Of a DNA stretch of 64,000 nt, positions 7,954-16,775 are shown piece after piece. The stretch comes from Bythopirellula sp. GTDB lineage: Bacteria; Planctomycetota; Planctomycetia; Pirellulales; Lacipirellulaceae. Both the position numbers and the translations under genes were made by a program. The notes under the pieces were generated by a model. The model saw nothing but the letters and a program-made list of their open reading frames with translations. It was not told the origin of the DNA and searched no databases. How positions within the stretch are numbered: the stretch's first letter is position 1; every line of letters starts with the position of its first letter. The stretch covers positions 1-64,000 of the forward strand of contig JANQQA010000142.1 of the NCBI GenBank assembly GCA_028285205.1, read 5' to 3'.

Positions 7954-8970
7954 TTATGTGCTATTCAGCGATTGTTCGACCTCTTTCCTGGCGAGCTCTA
8001 GGTCAGCTTCGATCATGATCTCGGCTAGCTGTCGACATCGGACCGTCGGTTCCCAGTTGAGGCACTCTTTGGCCCTAGATCCGTCACCTTGCATCAGATG
8101 TACCTCGGTCGGACGGAAGTACTTGGGATCGATCTCTACGTAATTTTCCCAATCGAGACCGACACCGCCAAAGGCAAAGCTTAGAAACTCGCGGATCGAA
8201 TGCGTCTCACCGGTGGCGATGACCAAGTCGTTAGGACCGTCCTGTTGTAACATAAGCCACATCGATTCGACGTAATCCTTGGCGTAACCCCAGTCTCGCC
8301 GAGCATCTAGGTTACCCAGGAACAACTTGTCTTGAAGTCCCCGACTGATCCGTGTCGCGGCACGAGTAATCTTCCGAGTCACGAACGTCTCCCCGCGACG
8401 CGGAGATTCGTGATTGAACATAATCCCATTCACCGCGAACAAATCGTAAGCGCGACGGTAATTTACGACTTGGTGGTAGGCATAGGCCTTCGCGCAGGCG
8501 TAGGGGCTCTGTGGCCTAAAGGGTGTCGTTTCCGTTTGGGGCGTTTCTGCCACGTCTCCATACATTTCAGATGAAGACGCTTGATAGACCCGAACTTGCT
8601 TCTGTTTGTTCAACAATCGAGCAGCTTCTAGGACGTTCAGTGCGCCAACACCGGTGACCTGCAACGTGTGCTCTGGAGCATCAAAGGACACGCGCACATG
8701 ACTCTGAGCGGCGAGGTTGTAAATTTCGTCAGGCTGAGTTCTCAGCACCAAGTTCGTCAAATTCTGAGCATCCGTCAGATCGCCATAGTGCAAAAAGAGC
8801 TTAGTGTCCTTCTGGTGCGGATCTTGGTAGATGTGGTCAATGCGTTTGGTATTGAAGGTGCTACTGCGGCGCACAAGCCCGTGAACTTCGTAGTCCTTGT
8901 TCAGCAGTAGCTCGGCCAGATACGATCCGTCTTGACCAGTAATCCCAGTAATTAGCGCTCGACGTGTCAT
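7954..8970 (-). CDS. gmd: GDP-mannose 4,6-dehydratase
   Basis: 338 residues. It starts [19 protein letters not shown], the Gmd hallmark (TGxxGxxGxYL), followed by [34 protein letters not shown] (YxxxK) and [17 protein letters not shown]. It makes GDP-4-keto-6-deoxy-D-mannose, precursor of GDP-L-fucose, GDP-D-rhamnose, perosamine and colitose. No reductase (WcaG/RMD) is adjacent, so the end sugar is open. It is transcribed alone, divergent from the TIGR03790-like gene. Confidence 0.93.
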   Translation of the reverse strand: MTRRALITGITGQDGSYLAELLLNKDYEVHGLVRRSSTFNTKRIDHIYQDPHQKDTKLFLHYGDLTDAQNLTNLVLRTQPDEIYNLAAQSHVRVSFDAPEHTLQVTGVGALNVLEAARLLNKQKQVRVYQASSSEMYGDVAETPQTETTPFRPQSPYACAKAYAYHQVVNYRRAYDLFAVNGIMFNHESPRRGETFVTRKITRAATRISRGLQDKLFLGNLDARRDWGYAKDYVESMWLMLQQDGPNDLVIATGETHSIREFLSFAFGGVGLDWENYVEIDPKYFRPTEVHLMQGDGSRAKECLNWEPTVRCRQLAEIMIEADLELARKEVEQSLNST

Positions 8971-9362
8971 GTTCGTTAGGTTTCACGTAATTCCGTGGCT
9001 ACGAGGAATCCAGTCCTCATTGCTGCGCTCAAACTTTCCTCAGCAATCCACATTCAAACAGCAAGATGGACTTCCATTGTTCGATCCACCCCACTCACTG
9101 GGGGATGAAGACCGGGCAAACAAACCATGATAATCGGCACGGCTGACCAGCGATAGGCAGGTGTTTTTCTGAGAATGCTTGGTGCGCCGGTGGGACGGAA
9201 TGCCTTCAGTACAGTCGTTGGGGCGCGGTGGCGGTGGCCGCCCACGGATGACTGGCCATCATAGTGGGCACTGCCTAGAATTGGGTCTTGCCGTGTGGTC
9301 TCGCGCTTCAACTGCGCCGAGATTCCTCCGTCCATGGAAGAAGTGCAAACCGATAGAGCGAT
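8971..9362. other. Divergent promoter region gmd / TIGR03790-like gene (392 bases)
   Basis: Upstream DNA for two divergent genes. Its open frames have no protein character. I see no defined operator or structured RNA. Confidence 0.4.
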
Positions 9363-11153
9363 ATGCTGCCCGTACCAAAGTTCCCTAGTTGTCGGTTAAG
9401 CACCTTCCGTGGTGTCGCAGCAGTGCGGGTGACAAGGCTCATCACTTACGCTGTCGTGCTGCTAACTGGCCTCGCCAGCTTAACGCCTCGCTGCCATGGA
9501 GGAGGGGGGCCCGAGAGTGTTTTCTTGCTCGTAAATTCGACCAGCAAGGATTCGATGACAGTAGCGAACCACTACGTTAAGATTCGCGACATTCCAGGCA
9601 CCAACGTTTTCTACTTGCCTTACAAGGGAAGCAAGACCGAGATCTCTGGCGTCGCGTTTCGGAATCAGATTCTGCTCCCGACCTTGGCGGAGATTGAGAA
9701 ACGAAAGCTCACGACACAGATTGATTACATCGTTTATTCGTGTGATTTCCCTTGGCGAATATTCTTCAAGTCGGATTTTCCTGACGCGAAGTTGCCTCCG
9801 CAGTTTGCACCCCGCGGTTCATTGACTGGCCTGACGTACCTGGCAGCATTTGTGAAAGCGAAGAGAAAAGAGGTAGTGAGCCCGAATGCGAACCTGTATT
9901 TCATTGAGCCTAAGAATGGCATCACCGTTTCACGAGCATTTCGGAGCCGATATCGCTGGACGCAGGGCGGCAAACGGGCAGGTGCAAATGGCCTTTCGTA
10001 CATGATCTCGTCGATGCTCGGTGTCACTGACGTTCGTGGCAATACGGTGCCTGAGATTGTCAATTGTTTGCGTCGCTCTCGCCAGGCAGACGGCACCAAG
10101 CCACCTGGGACCGTGTACTTTATGAAACACAAAGGTCCACGATCCGCACCGCGTCACAAAGGATTCGCCAATGCAGCCGCATCGTTGCGTACGCGTGGTG
10201 TGGCAGCTCAGGTGGTTGATGGTGTGTTCCCGTCGAACAGGCCAGCGATCGCCGGGCTAACCTGTGGTGTCGCTCATGTGAGTCTGGGGACTTCGGGATG
10301 CCGCTTTGTTCCCGGGGCCTTTTGTGACAATTTTACCAGCTTTGGAGGAATGTTCGGTAAGTACTTGCCCCCAATAAATGTTAAGACAGGAAAGAAGAAC
10401 AAGTACCAGCTAACGGTTGCTGACTTTGTGCGCCATGGAGGGACGGGCGCAAGTGGCACGGTTTTCGAGCCTTATGCGAACGCTCAAAAATTCCCGCATC
10501 CATCTGTGCACGTCCATTATGCAAGTGGGTGTTCACTGGGCGAATCCTTCTATCAATCGGTTTCGGGGCCTTACCAGCAACTTCTGGTGGGAGACCCGTT
10601 GTGCCAACCTTGGTCCAGCGTGCCGAAAGTCGAGGCGAGAGAATTGCGCGAAGGAACGATGCTCAGCGGCCAAGCTGAGATTTCCCCCGAAGCAAAGACG
10701 GGGAAAGACGAAGCAGTCAGTCACTTCGAGTTGTTCGTTGATGGCCAAAGCGTACAACGATGTCGGTTGGGCGAGAAATTCAGCCTAGATACGACGTCCC
10801 TGCAAGACGGCTATCACGAAGTCAGGGTCGTCGCGACGGCTGATACGCCAATTGAGACTCAGGGCAGGCTCGTTGTCGACGTACGAGTGAAGAATGGCAT
10901 TGACGCGATCGGTATGACTGTCAAAGACTCAACGATTCCGTACTCCTCCAAAGTATTCGCCGTGAAGGTCGTGTCCACGAAGCCGGGTGCTGTCGAATTA
11001 CATTGCAACCGTCGGAAAATCGGCCAACTCCCAGCTGGATCGGGCACACTGAAAATATCGACCGAAAAACTTGGCGTTGGTCCGATCGAGCTCATTGCGA
11101 CCAGTGCGGACCTCAGATCGAGTCCATTGCGAGTCGAAATCACCTCGAACTGA
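9363..11153 (+). CDS. Secreted TIGR03790-like protein
   Basis: Up to 596 residues. The secretion signal is the stretch RVTRLITYAVVLLTGL, so a GTG at 9423 or 9429 may be the true start. The body matches the TIGR03790 family as I know it: an N-terminal SVFLLVNSTSKDSMTVANHY, then IPGTNVFYLPY, and at the C-terminal end of that domain GASGTVFEPY, KFPHP and LLVGDPLCQPW. The family is uncharacterised and secreted. After residue 425 come one or two Ig-like beta domains (FELFVDGQSV, ALQDGYHEVRV-type pattern). The place inside a polysaccharide locus suggests an envelope role, which is inference. Confidence 0.75.
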   Translation: MLPVPKFPSCRLSTFRGVAAVRVTRLITYAVVLLTGLASLTPRCHGGGGPESVFLLVNSTSKDSMTVANHYVKIRDIPGTNVFYLPYKGSKTEISGVAFRNQILLPTLAEIEKRKLTTQIDYIVYSCDFPWRIFFKSDFPDAKLPPQFAPRGSLTGLTYLAAFVKAKRKEVVSPNANLYFIEPKNGITVSRAFRSRYRWTQGGKRAGANGLSYMISSMLGVTDVRGNTVPEIVNCLRRSRQADGTKPPGTVYFMKHKGPRSAPRHKGFANAAASLRTRGVAAQVVDGVFPSNRPAIAGLTCGVAHVSLGTSGCRFVPGAFCDNFTSFGGMFGKYLPPINVKTGKKNKYQLTVADFVRHGGTGASGTVFEPYANAQKFPHPSVHVHYASGCSLGESFYQSVSGPYQQLLVGDPLCQPWSSVPKVEARELREGTMLSGQAEISPEAKTGKDEAVSHFELFVDGQSVQRCRLGEKFSLDTTSLQDGYHEVRVVATADTPIETQGRLVVDVRVKNGIDAIGMTVKDSTIPYSSKVFAVKVVSTKPGAVELHCNRRKIGQLPAGSGTLKISTEKLGVGPIELIATSADLRSSPLRVEITSN

Positions 11154-11692
11154 GTCCCTGCTAACGAGTGGTTGGAATGACAGGCGAACTACCATCCTCC
11201 GACAACGAGTCGAGATCTTCGCTCGCGATGAAGCGATTGCTGTGAGATGTGCACTAGGCGAGATGATGCAGAATTGCATCAACAATCGGCGAGATGGTTC
11301 AGATTGATTGACAACGATCGTGCGAGAGTCAAAAATCCATGTAGAGGCATCCAAATTCTGCAGGCGAAGGTCTCGTCGTAAGGCTTTATTTTGCAACAGT
11401 TTGCGGCATCGGCATATGATGGCGTGGCGACGACCCGTGGCATGGTTGAGTGAAACGGCCCGACAATTGCTTTCACTTTCGAATGGCCTCGGCTGGGTGG
11501 ATCTTCATGAGAACCCCCTTTAGCTTTGGTATGCTGACGTGGCTGCGTAGTCTACGGGTTCGGTAGTCGACAAAACTTGTGTCCATAGAAACCGGCGATT
11601 CATGTCGAAAAGGGCGCGAGATAGCTAGAGAACACTGACTTGGATCGGCGGTTCCACACTTGGAAGTCCAAGTCTTACTCTCGCTACTCACG
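11154..11692. other. Intergenic region upstream of the WecA-like gene (539 bases)
   Basis: No gene was recognised. A candidate promoter sits at 11391-11420 and there is no clear terminator for the preceding gene. The region is long for a simple promoter, so an unrecognised small RNA or leader is possible. Confidence 0.4.
11391..11420 (+). promoter_or_regulatory. Candidate sigma-70-type promoter
   Basis: TTGCAA (11391-11396) and TATGAT (11415-11420) are separated by 18 bases, about 270 bases upstream of the WecA-like start. The -10 box is close to consensus; the -35 is moderate. Planctomycete promoter rules are poorly known, so this is a suggestion only. Confidence 0.3.
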
Positions 11693-13216
11693 ATGGCGGG
11701 GAACGGGTATACACAGATGCTATATTTATTTGCTGTTGGCTTTATCGCTGCTGTAGTCAGCTATCCACTGACGAATTTTGTAGCGTCTTTGGCTCAGAAA
11801 TGGGACATCGTGGATCGTCCTGATGGGCACCACAAGAGCCACAAGTTGCCGGTCGCCCTCGGTGGTGGCGTGGCAGTCTTTCTGGCTTCCACGGTGACGT
11901 TTGCGGTCGAGTTTCTCTCGTCGGCCACGCTGCAAGAATCCCTCAAATCAGAGACCCCGTTCCTAGGTGGTCTGCTCGTTGCCTGCACCTGGATCGTCTG
12001 CCTCGGCCTCTACGATGACCGCTTCGGAATGCCGGGACACTATAAGCTTGCCGGCCAGTTAGTTGCGACCTTGATCGTGATCAGCTCAGGGCTGCAGATT
12101 CACACGTTTTCCGTGTTCGGACATGTCATTGTTCTGGGAGGTTTCTCCGTTCCATTTACGATTTTCTGGTTGCTGGGGGCGATCAACTCCCTGAATCTAC
12201 TTGATGGAATCGACGGTTTGGCGACAACCATCGGGATCATTCTGTGTGCCACCATTACCGTGATGGCGCTGATGATTAACCAATCCGGCGTCGCAATCTG
12301 TGGGGCGATCTTCGTAGGCAGCTTGATTGGTTTCCTGCGTTTCAACTACCCGCCTGCCTCTATTTATCTGGGGGACGCGGGCAGTATGCTCATTGGGCTT
12401 GTCGTCGGCTCGCTAGCGATTGGCGGCTCGATTAAGGCGACCGCAACCGTCGGTCTCGCCGCACCGATCGCGATTTGGGCGCTACCAATGTTTGACTCGT
12501 TTACTGCGATCGTGCGCCGCAAACTAACAGGTCGTAGCATCTACGCGGTGGACCGGGGACACTTGCATCATCGATTGATGGCGAAGCTTGGCAAGAACAC
12601 AGCCGTGCTTGCTGTGGTCGCGATTTGTTGCCTGGTGACCTGCACGGGAGCTTTAGTTAGCATCTTGATCCAAAACGATCTTGTCGCGGTGGGCTCAGTA
12701 CTTGTGGTGTTCGGTATCCTCGTAGCATCTCAGGCTTTCGGGCATGTGGAGGTCCAGATGCTGATGAGTCGCGTGAAGTCGATGCTGTTTTCTCGAGGGA
12801 AGTCTTACCAAGCGGCCTTCCAGTTACAAGGGACCAGAGAATGGGAATCCATCTGGCAGTCATTGGTTGAATACGGTGAGAAGAATCAGCTGGTGGAAAT
12901 CAAGCTCGATCTGAATCTAGCAGCAGCACAAGAAGGATTTCACGCCTCCTGGAGACGGCCCTGCTCCAGCCAGAAGCTGGAACGCTGGCAGACGGTCCTG
13001 CCCCTGATGGCAAACGGTCACGTCGTCGGGCGCTTGGTGGCGCATGGCCGTGTGCAGCCGGGCGTTACGAGTTGTGATGCAATCGATCAGCTAATCAACT
13101 TTCTCGGACCCATTGAGTCGGAGATTATCAGTTTAGCATCGACTCTGAAGAAGAAATCTCCCGACCAAGCTCATGCAGAGGTCGGCTCCGAGCTATCTTC
13201 GCAGATGCCAGTGTAA
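11693..13216 (+). CDS. WecA/MraY-family phosphosugar transferase with extra C-terminal domain
   Basis: 507 residues from the ATG at 11693; the longer frame starts at a TTG, and an ATG at 11717 is also possible. It is a polytopic membrane enzyme carrying family motifs in order: LYDDRFGMPGHYKL (DDxxD-like), NLLDGIDGL, YLGDAGSM and RGHLHHRLM (the HxxHR box). It transfers a sugar-1-phosphate, usually GlcNAc-1-P or similar, from UDP-sugar to undecaprenyl phosphate, and so should start repeat-unit assembly. WecA relatives stop near 350-360 residues. Here about 150 more follow after the last helix, with a soluble, conserved-looking domain (EWESIWQSL, LVEIKLDLN, FHASWRRP). It probably initiates the glycan of this locus. 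Confidence 0.88.
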   Translation: MAGNGYTQMLYLFAVGFIAAVVSYPLTNFVASLAQKWDIVDRPDGHHKSHKLPVALGGGVAVFLASTVTFAVEFLSSATLQESLKSETPFLGGLLVACTWIVCLGLYDDRFGMPGHYKLAGQLVATLIVISSGLQIHTFSVFGHVIVLGGFSVPFTIFWLLGAINSLNLLDGIDGLATTIGIILCATITVMALMINQSGVAICGAIFVGSLIGFLRFNYPPASIYLGDAGSMLIGLVVGSLAIGGSIKATATVGLAAPIAIWALPMFDSFTAIVRRKLTGRSIYAVDRGHLHHRLMAKLGKNTAVLAVVAICCLVTCTGALVSILIQNDLVAVGSVLVVFGILVASQAFGHVEVQMLMSRVKSMLFSRGKSYQAAFQLQGTREWESIWQSLVEYGEKNQLVEIKLDLNLAAAQEGFHASWRRPCSSQKLERWQTVLPLMANGHVVGRLVAHGRVQPGVTSCDAIDQLINFLGPIESEIISLASTLKKKSPDQAHAEVGSELSSQMPV

Positions 13217-13259
13217 TTGAATCCTCGTGAGTGCGAATTCATAGCGACCAACGCAGAAT

Positions 13260-14000
13260 CTACATCTGCTTTTTTCCAAACGCGAAGATTGTCACTTTCA
13301 GCGACTGCGGAGCAAACTTTTGATGCAGTGTTCCTAGATAATAGGCAATTCTCGAAAAGGCTAGATAGGCGGGTTCCGCTTCGTATCCATATGCACAACC
13401 TTGAAACCCGTGGTTCTTCAGCAAACGACGTAGTTTCCAAACCGTGTTGCAACGATAGTAGGTTGGGAAAACGTCTTCCTCTTCTCGACTATCCTGAACC
13501 TTATCAACGACTTTCGAGTGATAAGTGTTTGGTATGAGACGAGAACCAATGCCAACGTATCCGACGGCGTTTGAAGTGCGAATGCAGAAAAACCCGCCAG
13601 GCTTGAGTACACGAAAGGCTTCGCTAAAAAAATCGTCGGGGTCAGCGACATGCTCAACAACAAAATCTGTGACGCAGACGTCAATTGAAGAATCGTCAAT
13701 CGGCCAACGCGAGTCGGAAATAATGCGAAACTCGTCAATACACGGATTCGTGTCGGCAACAGGATCTACGTCGATACCGATAACCTTCTCGCATTTGCCT
13801 TTCAACGACCTCAAGTCCCGCCGCATCGCCACACTGTCGTCAGCGTACTCGCCCCTACCACACCCTACATCCAGAACGGTATCATTACCTCTGATCAGCG
13901 AATTGACATGCAGAAAGAAAGCGATGGTGCCATCGAGATCGGTGAAGCCGCCGAACTCGCTCTCGGGGAAGTATCGAGACATACAATCCTTAGCGGCCAT
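13260..14000 (-). CDS. Class I SAM-dependent methyltransferase
   Basis: About 246 residues from the ATG at 14000; a longer frame would need a GTG at 14069. Motif I is VLDVGCGRGEYADD, the acidic end of strand 2 is VIGIDVDP, and motifs II/III are DVCVTDFVVEHVADPDDFF and EAFRVLKPGGFFCIRT. This is a Methyltransf_11-type Rossmann enzyme. With its place in the locus, a glycan or lipid-linked sugar is the likely acceptor. It is oriented opposite to the flippase gene, with a 212-base spacer between them. Confidence 0.85.
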   Translation of the reverse strand: MAAKDCMSRYFPESEFGGFTDLDGTIAFFLHVNSLIRGNDTVLDVGCGRGEYADDSVAMRRDLRSLKGKCEKVIGIDVDPVADTNPCIDEFRIISDSRWPIDDSSIDVCVTDFVVEHVADPDDFFSEAFRVLKPGGFFCIRTSNAVGYVGIGSRLIPNTYHSKVVDKVQDSREEEDVFPTYYRCNTVWKLRRLLKNHGFQGCAYGYEAEPAYLAFSRIAYYLGTLHQKFAPQSLKVTIFAFGKKQM

Positions 14001-14212
14001 AACTTGCTTGGTCCTAGAAGATGATGGTGCGTGTGCGAAACTGAGGGCTTGAAAATGCGGCGAATGCACTCAGAACTGCGAGTTGGCGGCCGATTGTACC
14101 GCAATACTTGGGTGCGTACTTAGACATTTTTCGACAGATAATCCAACAGCAGCCATCAAGTGTTTTTTTTTAGCTTTGTCGCAGATATGCAGATGGTCTT
14201 GAGGAATCTGAT

Positions 14213-15493
14213 TTGACCATCAAATCCATATTATCCAAGTTGCTGCGTACGCCTGTGGCACGAATTGCCGCAGGTCTGTTCTTTTTGAATTATCTGCAAG
14301 CTGCGATTACGTTCTTGCTCAATCTATGGGTTGCCAACTTGCTTGGCGAAAGTGGCTACGGAGTTCTCAGCATGGGTCTAGTTGCCGCGACGCTGTTAAG
14401 CACCGTGGTTAACTTTGGAAGCGACACGACGCTGGTGAGAGATCTGACTCATTCCCAAGCTCGTGACGATATTTTACTAGCTTCGATCACGCTGCGGAGC
14501 ATCGTTTCTATAGTTGCAGTACTTGGCTGCGTCGCGTGGTTGGCACTTGATCCGTCAATGGACGGGATTTTCTTGCCGGTCTTGTTGTGCTCGCTTACCG
14601 GAGTCGCGACGGGGCTCTCGCCGAAGGGCTGGTATGACTTTCGTTACCGTATGCACACCCAAGCCGCCATTGCGTGTTTCGAAAAGCTGCTCTACGGCGT
14701 GTTGCTAGTCGTTTTCTTTTATTCAAAGTCTTTTCAAGCAAGCCCACTTGGGGTGGCATCTTGCCTGCTTGCAACCCGCGTTCTTGGTTTCGCGCTGCAG
14801 TGGGGAATCGCTAGCAAGAGCTGGTCGCCATCGAAGACCCAGCTCAAAGAGAATGTCAGGTGGTTGTTTTATGAGAACATCTGGGTCTTTGGAGCTGCCC
14901 TCGGGAACGTGGCGGCACCCTACATTAACCAACTCGCACTGGCACGGCAGGACGGAGTGGAGGATCTCGCGCAGTTTTTCATCTGTTTTCAGATTATGGC
15001 CGTCGTTCAGCTGATGCAGCAGCTGTTCGCGCGCCTGCTGGCACCTCGTATTGCAGAAGTAACACAAGACGGCAGTCCGGTGCATATGGTCCGCTCGCGA
15101 CTGATACGCTTTCTCGGGTACTCGAGTGTCGCCAGTTTGTCGCTCATCGTCCCGCTGTTCTTCGTTGGCCCGTATTTTATCAGATTTGCGCTACCAGAAG
15201 AATTTCATGAAGGATTAGGAGCGTTTCGCATTCTATTGATGTGGTGTGTTGCGTATGGATTAGGTTTGGTTACGAATCAGTTCCTGATCTGCTTGCGGCT
15301 AAATCGTTACTTCTTCTCGCTCTCCGTATCCAAAGGAGTACTGGCAATCCTGCTTGGTCAATTGCTGATTCCGAGATTTGGAGGCAACGGAGTTGCGGCA
15401 ACCCTCGTAATTTGTAGTACTCTTTTCGTGGCTCTGCAGGTTTGTTTGATTTGGAACAAGACTGCCGCTGCCTCAGGATCAGCGGTTCAATAG
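14213..15493 (+). CDS. Wzx-type oligosaccharide flippase (MOP superfamily)
   Basis: 426 residues with about twelve hydrophobic segments across the whole length and the MOP/RfbX N-terminus: a helix with FLNYLQAAITFLLNLWVAN and LLGESGYGVLSMG, as in polysaccharide flippases. The start is a TTG at 14213 backed by a good Shine-Dalgarno (GAGGAA, 14201-14206, 7 bases away); no in-frame ATG is near. It should flip undecaprenyl-linked repeat units to the periplasm. It is followed closely (about 20 bases) by the sulfotransferase, so they are probably cotranscribed. Confidence 0.85.
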   Translation: MTIKSILSKLLRTPVARIAAGLFFLNYLQAAITFLLNLWVANLLGESGYGVLSMGLVAATLLSTVVNFGSDTTLVRDLTHSQARDDILLASITLRSIVSIVAVLGCVAWLALDPSMDGIFLPVLLCSLTGVATGLSPKGWYDFRYRMHTQAAIACFEKLLYGVLLVVFFYSKSFQASPLGVASCLLATRVLGFALQWGIASKSWSPSKTQLKENVRWLFYENIWVFGAALGNVAAPYINQLALARQDGVEDLAQFFICFQIMAVVQLMQQLFARLLAPRIAEVTQDGSPVHMVRSRLIRFLGYSSVASLSLIVPLFFVGPYFIRFALPEEFHEGLGAFRILLMWCVAYGLGLVTNQFLICLRLNRYFFSLSVSKGVLAILLGQLLIPRFGGNGVAATLVICSTLFVALQVCLIWNKTAAASGSAVQ

Positions 15494-15514
15494 CGTTTAC
15501 TGGAGCATGTGCAG

Positions 15515-16552
15515 ATGAATCAAAGTCCATTTTTCGTGGTGGGAGTGTTTCGATCGGGGACGACTTTGCTACGTCTGATGCTCAACCGCCACCCACGCCT
15601 GTGTATTCCCTATGAGTCGTTTTTTCTGCGGGACCTGATGGATCATCTGCCCGCACAATGCGTGCTTTCTGAACAGCATAAGCAGACTGCTATCGACTTG
15701 ATTGCCGCTTCGTCCAGGTTCCAACAGTGGAACACCGACGAGTCTGCGATGAGTGACGCGATTACAAATCTTGAGCAACCGACTTTGCGAGATGTCTTTG
15801 ATGTCGTATTTCGCTTGGAAACTGCAGACACGGGTAAACCGCGTTGGGGTGACAAAACTCCGGAATACGTAACAGAAATCGATGACCTTCAGCGGGTCAT
15901 TACCGATGCTCAATTTATCCACATCTACCGCGATGGAAGAGATGTCAGTCTATCATTGAAGCAACGAGGATGGGGCGGTTGGACTGAGTATCAGCGGGCG
16001 CACTATTGGGGCGATCGCGTAAACAGCGCAAGTGCAGCTGGTGCGAAGCTCAGCGACTCGCACTACCTAAGCGTGTACTTCGGGGATCTTGTCAGTTCAC
16101 CCGAAGAGACCTTACGTAAGGTTTGCGAATTCTTAGGTGAAGAGTATTATCCATCGATGCTCGCGTATTACGAAGATGCGAGCGACAATCTGACAGAACA
16201 CTCGAAGACACCAATCGCTGGAGATAAGTACATTCCACCTGCAAGGCATGATGAGGGAAAGCTCATCAAACCGCTCATCAAGGATGACATTGGCGTCTGG
16301 CGTCGCACTTCTTCCCCACTGTCGATCATGCTCTTCGAATCGATCGCAGGAGGTGCCCTCGACCGACTGGGCCTTGAGCGTGCCTACTCGGGCTTGTGGA
16401 AACCGGCAATGCCACTAGTCCGATACTTATACGCGCCGTTTGGTCTCATGATGTCCGCGTTTTACCGATTGTATCACCGGCTACCAGATCAGATAAAACT
16501 AGCGTTAGGAAAAATTACTCTAGTTCGGTATATCAAGGGTCGTATGAGGTAG
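15515..16552 (+). CDS. Sulfotransferase-family protein (PAPS-dependent)
   Basis: 345 residues from ATG 15515, preceded by TGGAG nine bases upstream. It has the 5'-phosphosulfate-binding loop FRSGTTLLRLML near the N-terminus (consensus RSGTT), the 3'-phosphate-binding segment YRDGRDVSLSLKQRGWGGW, and a C-terminal region of the Sulfotransfer_1/3 type. It transfers sulfate from PAPS to a hydroxyl, here most likely on a sugar of the surface glycan. It lies directly after the flippase. A second sulfotransferase is encoded at 20889-21722. Confidence 0.87.
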   Translation: MNQSPFFVVGVFRSGTTLLRLMLNRHPRLCIPYESFFLRDLMDHLPAQCVLSEQHKQTAIDLIAASSRFQQWNTDESAMSDAITNLEQPTLRDVFDVVFRLETADTGKPRWGDKTPEYVTEIDDLQRVITDAQFIHIYRDGRDVSLSLKQRGWGGWTEYQRAHYWGDRVNSASAAGAKLSDSHYLSVYFGDLVSSPEETLRKVCEFLGEEYYPSMLAYYEDASDNLTEHSKTPIAGDKYIPPARHDEGKLIKPLIKDDIGVWRRTSSPLSIMLFESIAGGALDRLGLERAYSGLWKPAMPLVRYLYAPFGLMMSAFYRLYHRLPDQIKLALGKITLVRYIKGRMR

Positions 16553-16775
16553 GTTCGTCTTAGGCGGCGAAAAAGCAAGAAAGAGGCTATTTCCCTTGCG
16601 CTCTCGGCAGGAAATCACTTGTCGCCCATGTATGGCAGGCTAGAGTTGGACGTGGGTAAGTGCGGATGACGGTGACGGCAGACATAACGAAGTTGTTCAA
16701 CTGGTGCAGGATTTTCCAATAGTGACAATAATGACGTTGGGTTTTCGTCGTAGGTCGGAGCTGTTGTAATAAAAA

